64,000 nt of DNA from Butyricicoccus sp. Marseille-Q5471 (GTDB lineage: Bacteria > Bacillota > Clostridia > Oscillospirales > Butyricicoccaceae), in assembly GCF_951230135.1 (NCBI RefSeq), contig NZ_CATNVC010000008.1:1-64000 (forward strand), read 5' to 3'. Made by a program: the position numbers and the translations under genes. This document shows positions 40,996 through 49,286 of this stretch, in pieces (within the stretch, counting starts at the first letter, position 1; each line of letters starts with the position of its first letter). The notes beneath the pieces are model-generated. The model was given only the letters and a program-made list of their open reading frames with translations. It was not told the DNA's origin and did no database searches.

Positions 40996-41961
40996 ATGAG
41001 CTTTACTTTGATTGGAAAACACGAGAAGGACGCCCGCGCCAACCGTGACGGTTATGTTGACGCGATGATGGAGATGATGACTGCCGATTCCAAGGTATGC
41101 CACATCGATTGCGACCTCTATAACTGCATCAATACCGCGAAGCTGGAGAAGAATTTCCCCAAGCAGACCTTCAACGCCGGCATTGCTGAGGCAAATGCTA
41201 TGGGTATTGCCGCTGGCCTGTGTGCAACCGGTCGTACCGTGTTCATGCATTCCTTCGGCTGCTTCGCTTCCCGCCGCGCGTTCGATCAGGCATTTATGTC
41301 TGCGGCTTACGCGAAGCTGCCTGTACACGTGTTGGGTTCTGACCCGGGCGTTTGCGCAGCTTACAATGGCGGCACCCACATGCCCTTCGAGGATATGGCA
41401 CTGTACATGGCAGTTCCGGAAGCGGTTGTCATTGACCCGACCGACTTTGCTATGATTAACTGCCTGACCAAGAAGCTGGCGGCTTCCGAGAAGTTCTCCT
41501 TCATGCGCATGGTTCGCAAGACCGTTATCAAGGTCTACGAGGACGGCGCTGATTTCGAGATCGGCAAGGGCGTTACGCTTAAGGACGGCAAGGATGTTAC
41601 CATCATTGCTTCCGGCATCATGGTGGATGAGGCGCTCAAGGCTGAGGAAACTCTGGCTGCAGAGGGCATTTCCGCTAAGGTGATCGACATGTTCACCTGG
41701 AAGCCGATCGATGAGGAACTGATCATCGAGTCTGCTAAGGCTACCGGTGCAATCGTAACCGCTGAAAACCATCAGGTCAAGTGCGGCCTGGGTTCTGCGG
41801 TATCGCAGGTTGTTGCCAAGAACTGCCCGGTTCCGATGGAAATGATCGGTATCGAGGATCGTTTTGGCCAGGTAGGCGCACAGGGCTTCCTGCAGGAAGA
41901 GTACGGTCTGACCGCAGCTCATATTGTTGAGGCTGCCAAGAAGGCTGTTTCCCGCAAGTAA
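40996..41961 (+). CDS. Transketolase, C-terminal subunit
   Basis: 321 residues: pyrimidine-binding and C-terminal domains. Seen: FNAGIAEANAMGIAAGLCATGR with the catalytic Glu that activates the cofactor, FMHSFGCFASRRAFDQ, and the C-terminal domain from about residue 195 (VTIIASGIMVDEAL). It pairs with the preceding subunit to move two-carbon units between sugar phosphates in the pentose phosphate pathway. AAGGAGGGTATGG precedes the start. A strong terminator closes the two-gene operon. Confidence 0.92.
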   Translation: MSFTLIGKHEKDARANRDGYVDAMMEMMTADSKVCHIDCDLYNCINTAKLEKNFPKQTFNAGIAEANAMGIAAGLCATGRTVFMHSFGCFASRRAFDQAFMSAAYAKLPVHVLGSDPGVCAAYNGGTHMPFEDMALYMAVPEAVVIDPTDFAMINCLTKKLAASEKFSFMRMVRKTVIKVYEDGADFEIGKGVTLKDGKDVTIIASGIMVDEALKAEETLAAEGISAKVIDMFTWKPIDEELIIESAKATGAIVTAENHQVKCGLGSAVSQVVAKNCPVPMEMIGIEDRFGQVGAQGFLQEEYGLTAAHIVEAAKKAVSRK

Positions 41962-41976
41962 TTTCATAAATTACGT

Positions 41977-42013
41977 CAAAAGCCGTGACTCTTGGAGTCG
42001 CGGCTTTTGTTTT
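41977..42013 (+). terminator. Intrinsic terminator after the transketolase genes
   Basis: 15-bp stem CAAAAGCCGTGACTC / GAGTCGCGGCTTTTG with one mismatch and a TTG loop, then TTTTG. Confidence 0.88.
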
Positions 42014-42086
42014 GCCAACTTTAGGGATGAGTTTGATTCGTGCGGCAGTTTACACTTGCGACAGCTTTTTTATCAAAAAATTACGC

Positions 42087-42115
42087 TTTACGAACGGTCG
42101 TTTTCTTTATATAAT
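42087..42115 (+). promoter_or_regulatory. Promoter of the MATE gene
   Basis: TTTACG (42087-42092), 17-bp spacer, TATAAT (42110-42115), 33 bp before the start codon. Confidence 0.6.
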
Positions 42116-42147
42116 GGTATCTGCAATTGAAAAAAAGAGGTGAGAGG

Positions 42148-43506
42148 ATGGAGCAGGAAAACCTGTTAGGGACGCAGCCTGTGGGGCGTTTGGTGCTTAA
42201 GCTGGCGATACCCGCAATGCTGGCTCAGTTCGTCAACATTTTGTACAGCGTGGTCGATCGCATCTATGTCGGGCACATTGCCGGCGTTGGAGATTTGGCG
42301 CTCGCCGGTGTGGGGGTATGCGGCCCGGTTGTTACAATGGTAACGGCCTTTGCGGCATTGGTCGGATTTGGCGGAGGTCCGCTGATGAGCATTCGCATGG
42401 GGCGGCGCGATATGGAAGGGGCAAAACAGGTTGTCGCCTCCAGCTTTTGGCTACTGATGGTGCTGAGTGTGTTGGTAACTGTACCGGCATTTTTATTTCG
42501 GCGGCCGCTTCTGTTCGCCTTTGGAGCGAGTGAGGCCATTTATCCGTATGCAGATGCCTATTTTTCAATTTACATATTAGGCACGGTGTTCGCTCTGCTG
42601 AGTTTTGGATTAAATCAGATTGTGATGAGCCAAGGGTTTGCGGCCGTAGCAATGCGCTCGGTGATACTAGGTGCGGCAATTAATATTGCACTCGACCCGG
42701 TGCTGATTTTCATGTGCGATTGGGGGGTGCGCGGTGCAGCGCTCGCGACAGTGCTGTCTCAGATTTGCTCGAGCGCTTATACACTGCGCTTTTTGTTCGG
42801 CAAAAGAGCTACAGTGCCAATTGCCCCGCAAGAATGGTCGGCGGGATGGATGCGGCGCATTTTGCAGGTCGGACTGTCGCCGGCGCTGATCATCGCATTG
42901 GACAATGTGATGCTGATTGCCGTCAATGTCATGCTTCGTTCGTGCGGCGGCAGCCAGAGTGATCGGCTTATCGCCTGTGCGGCCATTTTGCAGAGTTTCA
43001 TGCTGATCGTCACCATGCCGCTCGGCGGTATTACGGCGGGTACGCAGGCGATACTGGGGTATAATTACGGTGCGGGGCGCACGGATCGCGTGATGGCAGC
43101 AGAAAAACGGATTATGCTGCTTTGTCTGGCATTTACGGGCGTGATGTTCGTGGTGGCGCGTGTGATACCCGATCAGTTCGCGCGTGTTTTTACCGATGAT
43201 CCGTCGAGTATTGAAATGACTGCGCGGATGATTCGTACCTACACGCTGGGCATCTGCGGCTTGAGCATCCAGTATCCGTTTGTAGACGGACTGACCGGAA
43301 TGGGACTGGTCAAATGGGGCCTGTTTTTCTCTATGTTCCGCAAGATTGTCTTCATGACATGCGTGATTGTGCTGCCGCTCGCCTTTACCGTTGAAGCGTT
43401 GTTCTATGCCGAACCGGTCAGTGATATTCTTGCAATGCTGCTATCTGGTGTCGGGTTTTTGATTCTTCTGCCGCGTTTGATGCGCAAACGGGAGCAGGAG
43501 GGGTGA
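42148..43506 (+). CDS. MATE family efflux transporter
   Basis: 452 residues, twelve membrane helices. The N-terminal PVGRLVLKLAIPAMLAQFVNILYSVVDRIYVGHIAG is the MATE signature, and its internal repeat begins near residue 230 (RILQVGLSPALIIALDN). Exports drugs, toxins or metabolites using a sodium or proton gradient; the substrate is not evident. ATG 42148 follows GAGGTGAGAGG; a TTG at 42127 lacks a ribosome site. It is a single gene with its own promoter and looks unrelated to the inositol genes around it. Confidence 0.9.
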   Translation: MEQENLLGTQPVGRLVLKLAIPAMLAQFVNILYSVVDRIYVGHIAGVGDLALAGVGVCGPVVTMVTAFAALVGFGGGPLMSIRMGRRDMEGAKQVVASSFWLLMVLSVLVTVPAFLFRRPLLFAFGASEAIYPYADAYFSIYILGTVFALLSFGLNQIVMSQGFAAVAMRSVILGAAINIALDPVLIFMCDWGVRGAALATVLSQICSSAYTLRFLFGKRATVPIAPQEWSAGWMRRILQVGLSPALIIALDNVMLIAVNVMLRSCGGSQSDRLIACAAILQSFMLIVTMPLGGITAGTQAILGYNYGAGRTDRVMAAEKRIMLLCLAFTGVMFVVARVIPDQFARVFTDDPSSIEMTARMIRTYTLGICGLSIQYPFVDGLTGMGLVKWGLFFSMFRKIVFMTCVIVLPLAFTVEALFYAEPVSDILAMLLSGVGFLILLPRLMRKREQEG

Positions 43507-43527
43507 TTATCTATGGAAACTGCCACT

Positions 43528-43555
43528 TTGCAAAAGGCGAATTTTGGCGTATAAT
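43528..43555 (+). promoter_or_regulatory. Promoter of the malic enzyme gene
   Basis: TTGCAA (43528-43533), 16-bp spacer, TATAAT (43550-43555), ahead of GGAGGAATT. Confidence 0.75.
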
Positions 43556-43596
43556 AAAATTAGTAAAATATGTGCCGATATGGAGGAATTCTGGAT

Positions 43597-44769
43597 ATGG
43601 ACGCAAAAGAACGCGCACTGAAAGCGCATGAGGAATGGGCAGGCAAAATCGAAGTGGTCGCCCGCTGTCAAGTCAGTTCCAAAGAGGATTTGTCAGTCGC
43701 TTACACGCCCGGCGTTGCAGAGCCGTGCCTTGCGATTCAGAAGGATCCTGCGCTCAGTTATAAGTATACACGCCGCCACAACCTGGTTGCAGTCATTACC
43801 GATGGTACGGCGGTGCTCGGTTTGGGAGACATCGGACCGGAAGCGGGTATGCCGGTTATGGAAGGCAAGTGTGCGCTGTTTAAGGCCTTTGCGGATGTAG
43901 ATGCATTTCCGCTTTGCGTCAAATCCAAAGACGTGGATGAGATTGTCCGCACGATTGAACTAATTTCCGGTTCGTTTGGAGGCATCAACCTCGAGGACAT
44001 TGCAGCGCCGCGCTGCTTCGAAATCGAGCGCCGTCTGAAAGAGGTCTGTGACATCCCGGTGTTCCATGATGACCAGCACGGAACGGCTGTTTGCTGTGGT
44101 GCTGCGCTGCTCAATGCCTGCCGCCTGACTGGCCGCAAGGTAGACGAAATTAAGATGGTCGTCAACGGCTGCGGCGCGGCTGCAATCGCGGTCACTAAAT
44201 TCCTGATGTTCCTCGGCGTCAAGGATATCGTCATGTGCGAGCGTTTCGGCATCGTGTGCGAGGGTGACGAACGCCTCAACCCTGCGCAGGCTGAAATGGC
44301 AGCGAAGACCAATAGAGGTCACATGACGGGCACTCTGGCAGATGCCGTCAAGGGCGCGGATGTATTCTTTGGTATGTCTGCACCGCAGGTGCTTACAGCT
44401 GAGATGGTCTCGGCAATGGCTGAAAACCCAATGGTATTTGCAATGGCCAACCCTGTCCCCGAAATTTGGCCGGAGGATGCGAAGAAGGGCGGCGCGGCAG
44501 TAGTCGGCACTGGTCGTTCGGATTATCCCAACCAGATTAACAATGTGCTCGCGTTTCCCGGCATCTTCCGCGGCGCACTTGATGTTCGCGCAAGTGATAT
44601 CAACGAAGAGATGAAGCTTGCAGCAGCAAAAGCCATCGCGGATGTGGTGACGGATGAGGAACTTGATGCGGAGCATATTATGCCGTTTGCGTTTGATGAA
44701 AAGGTCATCAAAGCGGTCGCGGAAGCGGTTGCTCAAGCTGCGCGTGACAGTGGCGTAGCGCGTATCTAA
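43597..44769 (+). CDS. NAD(P)-dependent malic enzyme (malate to pyruvate)
   Basis: 390 residues, the short bacterial malic enzyme without a phosphotransacetylase domain. Seen: SVAYTPGVAEPCLAI (catalytic Tyr), AVITDGTAVLGLGDIGPEAG, VMEGKCALFKAFADVD (catalytic Lys), metal ligands in NLEDIAAPRCFEIE and FHDDQHGTA, and the Rossmann motif VNGCGAAAIA. Links malate to pyruvate and reducing power. The start at ATG 43597 has ATGGAGGAATTC before it; the earlier ATG at 43570 does not. It is a single-gene unit with promoter and terminator. Confidence 0.93.
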   Translation: MDAKERALKAHEEWAGKIEVVARCQVSSKEDLSVAYTPGVAEPCLAIQKDPALSYKYTRRHNLVAVITDGTAVLGLGDIGPEAGMPVMEGKCALFKAFADVDAFPLCVKSKDVDEIVRTIELISGSFGGINLEDIAAPRCFEIERRLKEVCDIPVFHDDQHGTAVCCGAALLNACRLTGRKVDEIKMVVNGCGAAAIAVTKFLMFLGVKDIVMCERFGIVCEGDERLNPAQAEMAAKTNRGHMTGTLADAVKGADVFFGMSAPQVLTAEMVSAMAENPMVFAMANPVPEIWPEDAKKGGAAVVGTGRSDYPNQINNVLAFPGIFRGALDVRASDINEEMKLAAAKAIADVVTDEELDAEHIMPFAFDEKVIKAVAEAVAQAARDSGVARI

Positions 44770-44787
44770 AATTAGAGTATAATTCTG

Positions 44788-44816
44788 CCCCTGCGCCATG
44801 TCGGTGCAGGGGTTTT
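44788..44816 (+). terminator. Intrinsic terminator after malic enzyme
   Basis: Stem CCCCTGC / GCAGGGG with a GCC-GGT extension, loop, then TTTT. Confidence 0.75.
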
Positions 44817-44972
44817 GCAATGACAAGTCGGCATGCATAAAAACCGTGTTTTTATCTTGTTTTTACCTTATTGTAACCGCAATATACTCAAAACAAGCCA
44901 GTTTCATTCCATAGACGCACAAAAAGCAACGATGGGAATGGCTATTTTTTCTGCACGTTGACCAAAATGCGT

Positions 44973-45001
44973 TTGACTTTTAAGCCCCTCTCCGTTACAA
45001 T
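44973..45001 (+). promoter_or_regulatory. Promoter of iolE
   Basis: TTGACT (44973-44978), 17-bp spacer, TACAAT (44996-45001). The 44817-44972 stretch before it shows no gene. Confidence 0.8.
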
Positions 45002-45016
45002 AAAAGAAGTGTATGG

Positions 45017-45037
45017 AACACGCCGAAAAGGCGTGTT
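45017..45037 (+). promoter_or_regulatory. Hairpin at the 5' end of the iolE message
   Basis: AACACGCC (45017-45024) and GGCGTGTT (45030-45037) form a perfect 8-bp stem with a GAAAA loop, about 10 nt after the predicted transcription start. It may stabilise the mRNA or, as DNA, act as an operator. Confidence 0.45.
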
Positions 45038-45063
45038 GTGAGAAGAAAATGGAGGTATGAAAA

Positions 45064-45990
45064 ATGTTAGATCCTAAGAAGGTAAGACTCGGCATTTGCC
45101 CTATCGGCTGGTCGAACGATGATATGTGGGACCTGGGCGATGAAAATACGTTCCAGCAGTGCATTTCTGAGATGAAGCTCGCGGGCTTTGACGGCTGCGA
45201 AGTCGGTCACAAGTACCCGGTAGATAAGGAAGTTCTCAAGAAGATGCTGGAAGTACGCAACATGACCATTGCATCCAAGTGGTTCTCGTCCTTCCTCGTT
45301 GACAAGCCGTACGAAGAGGTTGAAGCTGAGTTCGTTAAGGAACTGGAATATCTGTCTTACGTTGGCGCTTCTGCCATCAACATCTCTGAGCAGTCCGGCT
45401 CGATTCAGGGCATGGAGGACAAGCGTGTCCTGAAGGACAAGCGCATCATGAACGATGAAGAGTGGGCTCGTCTGTGCGATGGCCTGAACAAGCTGGGCAA
45501 GCTGTCCCTCGAGAAGTACGGCATCAAGTCCTGCTTCCATCATCACATGGGCACTGTTGTCCAGACCGTTGATGAGACCATCCGCCTGATGGAAAACACT
45601 GATCCCAAGTACGTTTTCCTGTGCTTCGACACCGGCCACTTCACCTTCGCGGGTGAGAATCCGGTTGATGTACTGGGCAAGTTTGCGAACCGTGTAGGTC
45701 ACGTTCACCTGAAGAATATGCGTATGCCTGTTGTTGACACTGTCACCAATGAGGATTGGTCCTTCCTGAAGGCTGTCCGTAACGGCGCGTTCACCGTACC
45801 GGGCGATCCGGACGGCTGCGTGGACTTTGATGCAGTATTTGACATCCTCGACAAGGCCGGCTACGAAGGCTGGATCATGGTTGAGGCTGAGCAGGATCCG
45901 GCGAAGGCCAATCCGTTCGAGTACTCCAAGATGGGTCGCGAGTATATCACCGCACACACCGGTCTGTGCGGCGAGGTCAAGCTGGCCTAA
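45064..45990 (+). CDS. iolE: Inosose dehydratase-like protein (IolE)
   Basis: 308 residues, xylose-isomerase-like TIM barrel. VRLGICPIGWSNDDMWDLG at the N-terminus is the IolE hallmark, and metal-ligand positions are visible in EVGHKYP, SCFHHHMGT, CFDTGHFTFAGENP, HVHLKN and VEAEQDP. IolE removes water from 2-keto-myo-inositol to give the diketone that IolD opens. It is 8 kb away from iolB-iolD and has its own strong promoter and terminator. Every lysine codon in the gene is AAG, as expected of a highly expressed gene. A related epimerase/isomerase function cannot be excluded. Confidence 0.88.
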   Translation: MLDPKKVRLGICPIGWSNDDMWDLGDENTFQQCISEMKLAGFDGCEVGHKYPVDKEVLKKMLEVRNMTIASKWFSSFLVDKPYEEVEAEFVKELEYLSYVGASAINISEQSGSIQGMEDKRVLKDKRIMNDEEWARLCDGLNKLGKLSLEKYGIKSCFHHHMGTVVQTVDETIRLMENTDPKYVFLCFDTGHFTFAGENPVDVLGKFANRVGHVHLKNMRMPVVDTVTNEDWSFLKAVRNGAFTVPGDPDGCVDFDAVFDILDKAGYEGWIMVEAEQDPAKANPFEYSKMGREYITAHTGLCGEVKLA

Positions 45991-46002
45991 GCATAGCATA
46001 TT

Positions 46003-46034
46003 AAAAATCCCGTCCTTTTGGACGGGATTTTTTT
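46003..46034. terminator. Bidirectional terminator
   Basis: Perfect 13-bp stem AAAAATCCCGTCC / GGACGGGATTTTT with TTTT loop, between iolE and the leftward ABC genes. Confidence 0.9.
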
Positions 46035-46036
46035 AT

Positions 46037-46922
46037 TTATGAAATAGCTTTAGCATAAGCGCGGGCGGTAAAATGATAGAAAAGCGTGTACATTCCGGTA
46101 AAAAACAGCATCGAGAAGGCAATGCCGCAAATAGGAACCCACAAATCCTGAATCGCAAGGATTTGCAGGAAAATGGACAGAATGGGCGAGGCAAATAGAA
46201 TATGCAGCAGTGCTGTGCCGAGCGGAAGCAAAAATACCACCCGAAGCTGACGTCGCGCGGTCGCGGCGGTCATTTCCTCAGACAGACCAAGCGCACGCAG
46301 AATGCGGAATCGGCCCAGGTCCTCCGCGCAGCAAGCGTTCTCCCTGCTTGTCGCCGCGAAGAAGGGCGGCGGGTCGGGTACGCACTGCGCGCCAGATATT
46401 GGCAATCAGCATGACGACAAAGCAAAGTCCGAAGACTTGTATGGTAGCCAGTATCGCCTCGGAAGAGAGTGAATACTGCATGTCAATCGGAAGGCGCAGC
46501 GCTGCGAGCAGACCGCCAAAAACAAGTGGGCAAAGTAGTGCACCTGCCCCGATTCCCGCAATAAGACAGAACAACAGACAGAGTGTGCTTTCGATGATAA
46601 GCATGCCGGCTATGTGACGCTGCTCGAGTCCGAGTATGGTATAAAGCGCAAGTTCCCGGCTGCGGGACTTGATTAAATAGCTGTTGACATACAGCAAAAA
46701 GGGAAGAATCACGATTGGCAGCAAGGAAAACCCAACCCCCATCAGTTGTCGGATATTGTCGCCATCCGGGATATTGCGCCCGAAGGTTTCATTGAGTGTA
46801 AACGATGAGACCAGAAAATACACAAAGACCATGAAGGAGGTGGCAAGCAGAAACGGCAGATATTTGCTGCGATTGCCGCGCAACGACCGCACCGCAAGGC
46901 GGGGGATGAGGAAGTTAGGCAA
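46037..46922 (-). pseudogene. ABC transporter permease (FtsX/BceB type), internally deleted and frameshifted
   Basis: Remains of a bacitracin/antimicrobial-peptide-type permease. The 5' part (TTG start at 46922, AAGGAGG within the ATPase gene) reads RLAVRSLRGNRSKYLPFLL, a first FtsX domain with helices, then ELALYTILGLEQRHIAGMLI, up to LLRGDKQGE near 46345. The family's extracellular domain and much of the second half are then missing, and the C-terminal part (DLGRFRILRALGLSEEM through ARAYAKAIS) continues in another frame from about 46340 to 46037. The total is near 295 residues against about 650 for the family, so roughly 1 kb was lost. Transport function is surely gone. Confidence 0.78.
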
Positions 46923-47679
46923 GGAGCTCGCCTCCTTGCTGCAGCTGAGTGAGCCGATCTGCCAGAAGCGGATAAAAGGCGGCTCGGGTATGCCCGCCGC
47001 GCACGATTTCTGCTGCAATGCGTCCGTCGCGGATGAAGAGCACCCGGGAAGCATGGCTGGCGGCATCCAAACTGTGCGTAACCATGACAATGGTCTGTCC
47101 TTCATCATGATATCCGTCGAGCAGTTGAAGCAGCTGAGTTGCCGAACCCGAATCAAGTGCGCCGGTGGGCTCGTCTGCAAGTAGCAGCATGGGTTTGATG
47201 ATAAGCGCTCGAGCAGCGGCGGCGCGCTGCTGCTCGCCGCCTGAAACCTCATAGGGATATTTGTCAAGCAGCGGTGCGATGCCAAGGCGCTCTGCAAGGG
47301 GCATCAGCCGCGCGTGCATTTCTGCACCCGTGCGCCCGGCAAGCACCAGCGGAAACAGAATGTTTTCACGCAGTGTCAGGGTGTCCAGCAGATGACATTC
47401 CTGAAAAATGAAGCCCAGTCGGTCACGGCGAAAGGCCGAAAGAGCACGGTTAGGAATCGCCGCCATATCTTCGCCGCCGAGCAAAATTCGGCCGTTGGTC
47501 GGCCGCTCCAATGCTGCCAAGAGTGTCAAAAGTGTCGTTTTACCGCTGCCGCTTTCTCCCATGATTGCAACAAATTCACCCTGCGCGACGGCAAGGTCGA
47601 TGCCTCGCAGTGCTTGTACACGCTGCTTACCAAACCGCGTGGTATAATCCTTCGTTAGTTCTTCTACTTGCAATAACAT
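46915..47679 (-). CDS. ABC transporter ATPase (BceA/MacB-like)
   Basis: 254 residues with Walker [11 protein letters not shown]-loop FIFQE, signature [15 protein letters not shown], Walker [13 protein letters not shown] and H-loop VTHSLDAA. The [11 protein letters not shown] and family length place it among BceA/LolD-like ATPases that work with FtsX-type permeases to remove peptide antibiotics or sense them. The start is ATG 47679 after GAGGAGGCAATCC. The gene itself looks intact, but its permease partner downstream is broken, so it is probably on the way to loss. No BceRS-type two-component genes are near. Confidence 0.9.
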   Translation of the reverse strand: MLLQVEELTKDYTTRFGKQRVQALRGIDLAVAQGEFVAIMGESGSGKTTLLTLLAALERPTNGRILLGGEDMAAIPNRALSAFRRDRLGFIFQECHLLDTLTLRENILFPLVLAGRTGAEMHARLMPLAERLGIAPLLDKYPYEVSGGEQQRAAAARALIIKPMLLLADEPTGALDSGSATQLLQLLDGYHDEGQTIVMVTHSLDAASHASRVLFIRDGRIAAEIVRGGHTRAAFYPLLADRLTQLQQGGELLA

Positions 47680-47698
47680 TTGGATTGCCTCCTCGTAT

Positions 47699-47729
47699 AT
47701 CATTGTTCTATATCAATGATACAATGATA
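47699..47729. promoter_or_regulatory. Repeated CAATGAT operator-like sites at the ABC promoter
   Basis: ATCATTG (47699-47705) and CAATGAT (47714-47720) form an inverted repeat with 8 bp between, and CAATGATA is repeated directly at 47714 and 47722. They overlap the -10 box and transcription start of the leftward promoter. No regulator gene is adjacent, so the protein that would bind is unknown. Confidence 0.45.
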
Positions 47730-47752
47730 CAACTGGCAAGGGCAGGTGTCAA
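47724..47752 (-). promoter_or_regulatory. Promoter of the ABC operon
   Basis: Leftward TTGACA (47752-47747), 17-bp spacer, TATCAT (47729-47724). Confidence 0.78.
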
Positions 47753-47891
47753 GTGTGTTTTGCATAGATTTGAAAAGAGATGCACAGCAAACTGAAACGG
47801 TGTAATGTGGAATCGTTTCCAGACCATATAAAAGGCAGTCCGCATGAGTATGGAAGGTTTGTACAAATTGTAAAAATCACAGCGAAACCCT

Positions 47892-47920
47892 TTGCAAAGT
47901 AGGGCCTGATAGGGTAGAAT
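47892..47920 (+). promoter_or_regulatory. Promoter of the pyrH-frr-uppS operon
   Basis: TTGCAA (47892-47897), 17-bp spacer, TAGAAT (47915-47920). A GGGAGGAAT-ATG-TAG start-stop unit (ATG at 47933) lies in the leader before the pyrH start. Confidence 0.68.
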
Positions 47921-47953
47921 ATAGGGAGGAATATGTAGATAAGGGAAGTGTGT

Positions 47954-48679
47954 ATGATGGGAACACCCAAGTATAAGCGCGTGCTGATTAAAATCAGCGG
48001 CGAGGCCCTCGCGGGCGATAAGCATTTCGGCCTGAATTTCGATGTCATCGGCCCGGTTTGCGATGTGATTAAAAAGTGTAACGAAGCCGGAACCGAAATC
48101 GGCATCGTTGTTGGCGGCGGTAACTTCTGGCGCGGCGTCAAGGATGGCGGCGGTAAAATGGAGCGTACGCGTGCCGACCATATGGGCATGCTGGCGACCA
48201 CGATTAATTCTCTTGCGCTGCAGGATGCGCTTGAACAGCGCGGCGTTCCGGTACGCGTGCAGACCGCGATTGAGATGAACCGCATCGCAGAGCCGTACAT
48301 CCGACAGAAGGCAACCCGTCATCTGGAAAAGGGGCGCGTAGTCATTTTTGGCTGCGGCACCGGCAACCCGTTCTTCTCAACCGATACGGCGGCTGTACTG
48401 CGCGCGGCTGAAATCGGTGCGGAGGTCATTCTGCTTGCAAAGAATATTGATGGCGTATATGATTCCGACCCCGCCAAGAACCCCGATGCAAAGAAGTACG
48501 ACCAGCTCACCTATATGGACGTGCTCAATCAGGGACTCGGCGTAATGGATACCACTGCGACTTCGCTGTCTATGGACAATCACATTCCGATTCTGGTATT
48601 TGCGCTGTCCGATCCCGAAAATATTTACCGCGTGATCAACGGCGAAAAAATCGGCACTATCGTACAGGAGGAGAAATAA
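47954..48679 (+). CDS. pyrH: UMP kinase
   Basis: Phosphorylates UMP to UDP. 241 residues, amino-acid-kinase fold hexamer type: [55 protein letters not shown] and [11 protein letters not shown] start at ATG 47954 (AAGGGA 7 nt before); GTG 47948 and ATG 47957 are close alternatives. First gene of the conserved pyrH-frr-uppS-cdsA-dxr-rseP-ispG-polC block, linking nucleotide, translation, envelope and isoprenoid functions. Confidence 0.96.
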   Translation: MMGTPKYKRVLIKISGEALAGDKHFGLNFDVIGPVCDVIKKCNEAGTEIGIVVGGGNFWRGVKDGGGKMERTRADHMGMLATTINSLALQDALEQRGVPVRVQTAIEMNRIAEPYIRQKATRHLEKGRVVIFGCGTGNPFFSTDTAAVLRAAEIGAEVILLAKNIDGVYDSDPAKNPDAKKYDQLTYMDVLNQGLGVMDTTATSLSMDNHIPILVFALSDPENIYRVINGEKIGTIVQEEK

Positions 48680-49234
48680 ATGAAGGCTCAGCTGACCGCT
48701 TATGAAGATAAGATGAAGAAAACACTCGACGTACTGGCAAAGGAACTGGCTGCAATCCGTGCAGGACGCGCCAACCCGGCAGTACTGGATAAAATCACCG
48801 TGGAGTATTACGGTGCGCCGACGCCCCTGAATCAGGTTGCAGCTGTTTCGTCGCCCGATCCGCGCACGCTGTCCATTCAGCCTTGGGACGGTTCGATTCT
48901 CAAGGTGATTGAGAAGGCGATTCAGACCTCTGATCTGGGCATCAATCCCCAGAATGACGGCAAGCAGATTCGTCTGAGCTTTCCGCCGCTGACCGAGGAA
49001 CGCCGCAAGGAACTCATTAAGGGTGTTTCCAAGACGGGTGAGGATGCGAAGGTTGCGCTGCGCAACATTCGTCGTGATGCAATTGACAAGTTTAAGGCAT
49101 CGCAGAAGAAAAGCGAGCTGACCGAGGATGAGCTGCACGAGGGTGAAGACAAGATGCAGAAGCTGACTGACAAGTACGTTAAGGAAATTGACGGCTTAGT
49201 GGAGAAGAAGTCCAAGGAACTGTCAGAGGTATAA
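48680..49234 (+). CDS. frr: Ribosome recycling factor
   Basis: 184 residues, starting at the base directly after the pyrH stop. Splits post-termination ribosomes with EF-G. The three-helix-bundle pattern is clear: [28 protein letters not shown], the beta insert ([18 protein letters not shown]), and the long C-terminal helices with [27 protein letters not shown]. Full family length. Confidence 0.97.
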   Translation: MKAQLTAYEDKMKKTLDVLAKELAAIRAGRANPAVLDKITVEYYGAPTPLNQVAAVSSPDPRTLSIQPWDGSILKVIEKAIQTSDLGINPQNDGKQIRLSFPPLTEERRKELIKGVSKTGEDAKVALRNIRRDAIDKFKASQKKSELTEDELHEGEDKMQKLTDKYVKEIDGLVEKKSKELSEV

Positions 49235-49246
49235 TTGATCTATTTG

Positions 49247-49270
49247 GGGGCGGCGGTACGCCGCCCCTTT
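49247..49270 (+). terminator. Hairpin between frr and uppS
   Basis: Perfect 9-bp GC stem GGGGCGGCG / CGCCGCCCC with GTA loop and a short TTT. The weak tail suggests partial termination or mRNA protection rather than a full stop. Confidence 0.5.
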
Positions 49271-49286
49271 CTATGGGGGAAACGCC

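Noticed and set aside
40042-41967. A 641-codon open frame antisense to both transketolase genes.
   Set aside because: It spans two real genes and their gap and has no ribosome site or family features.
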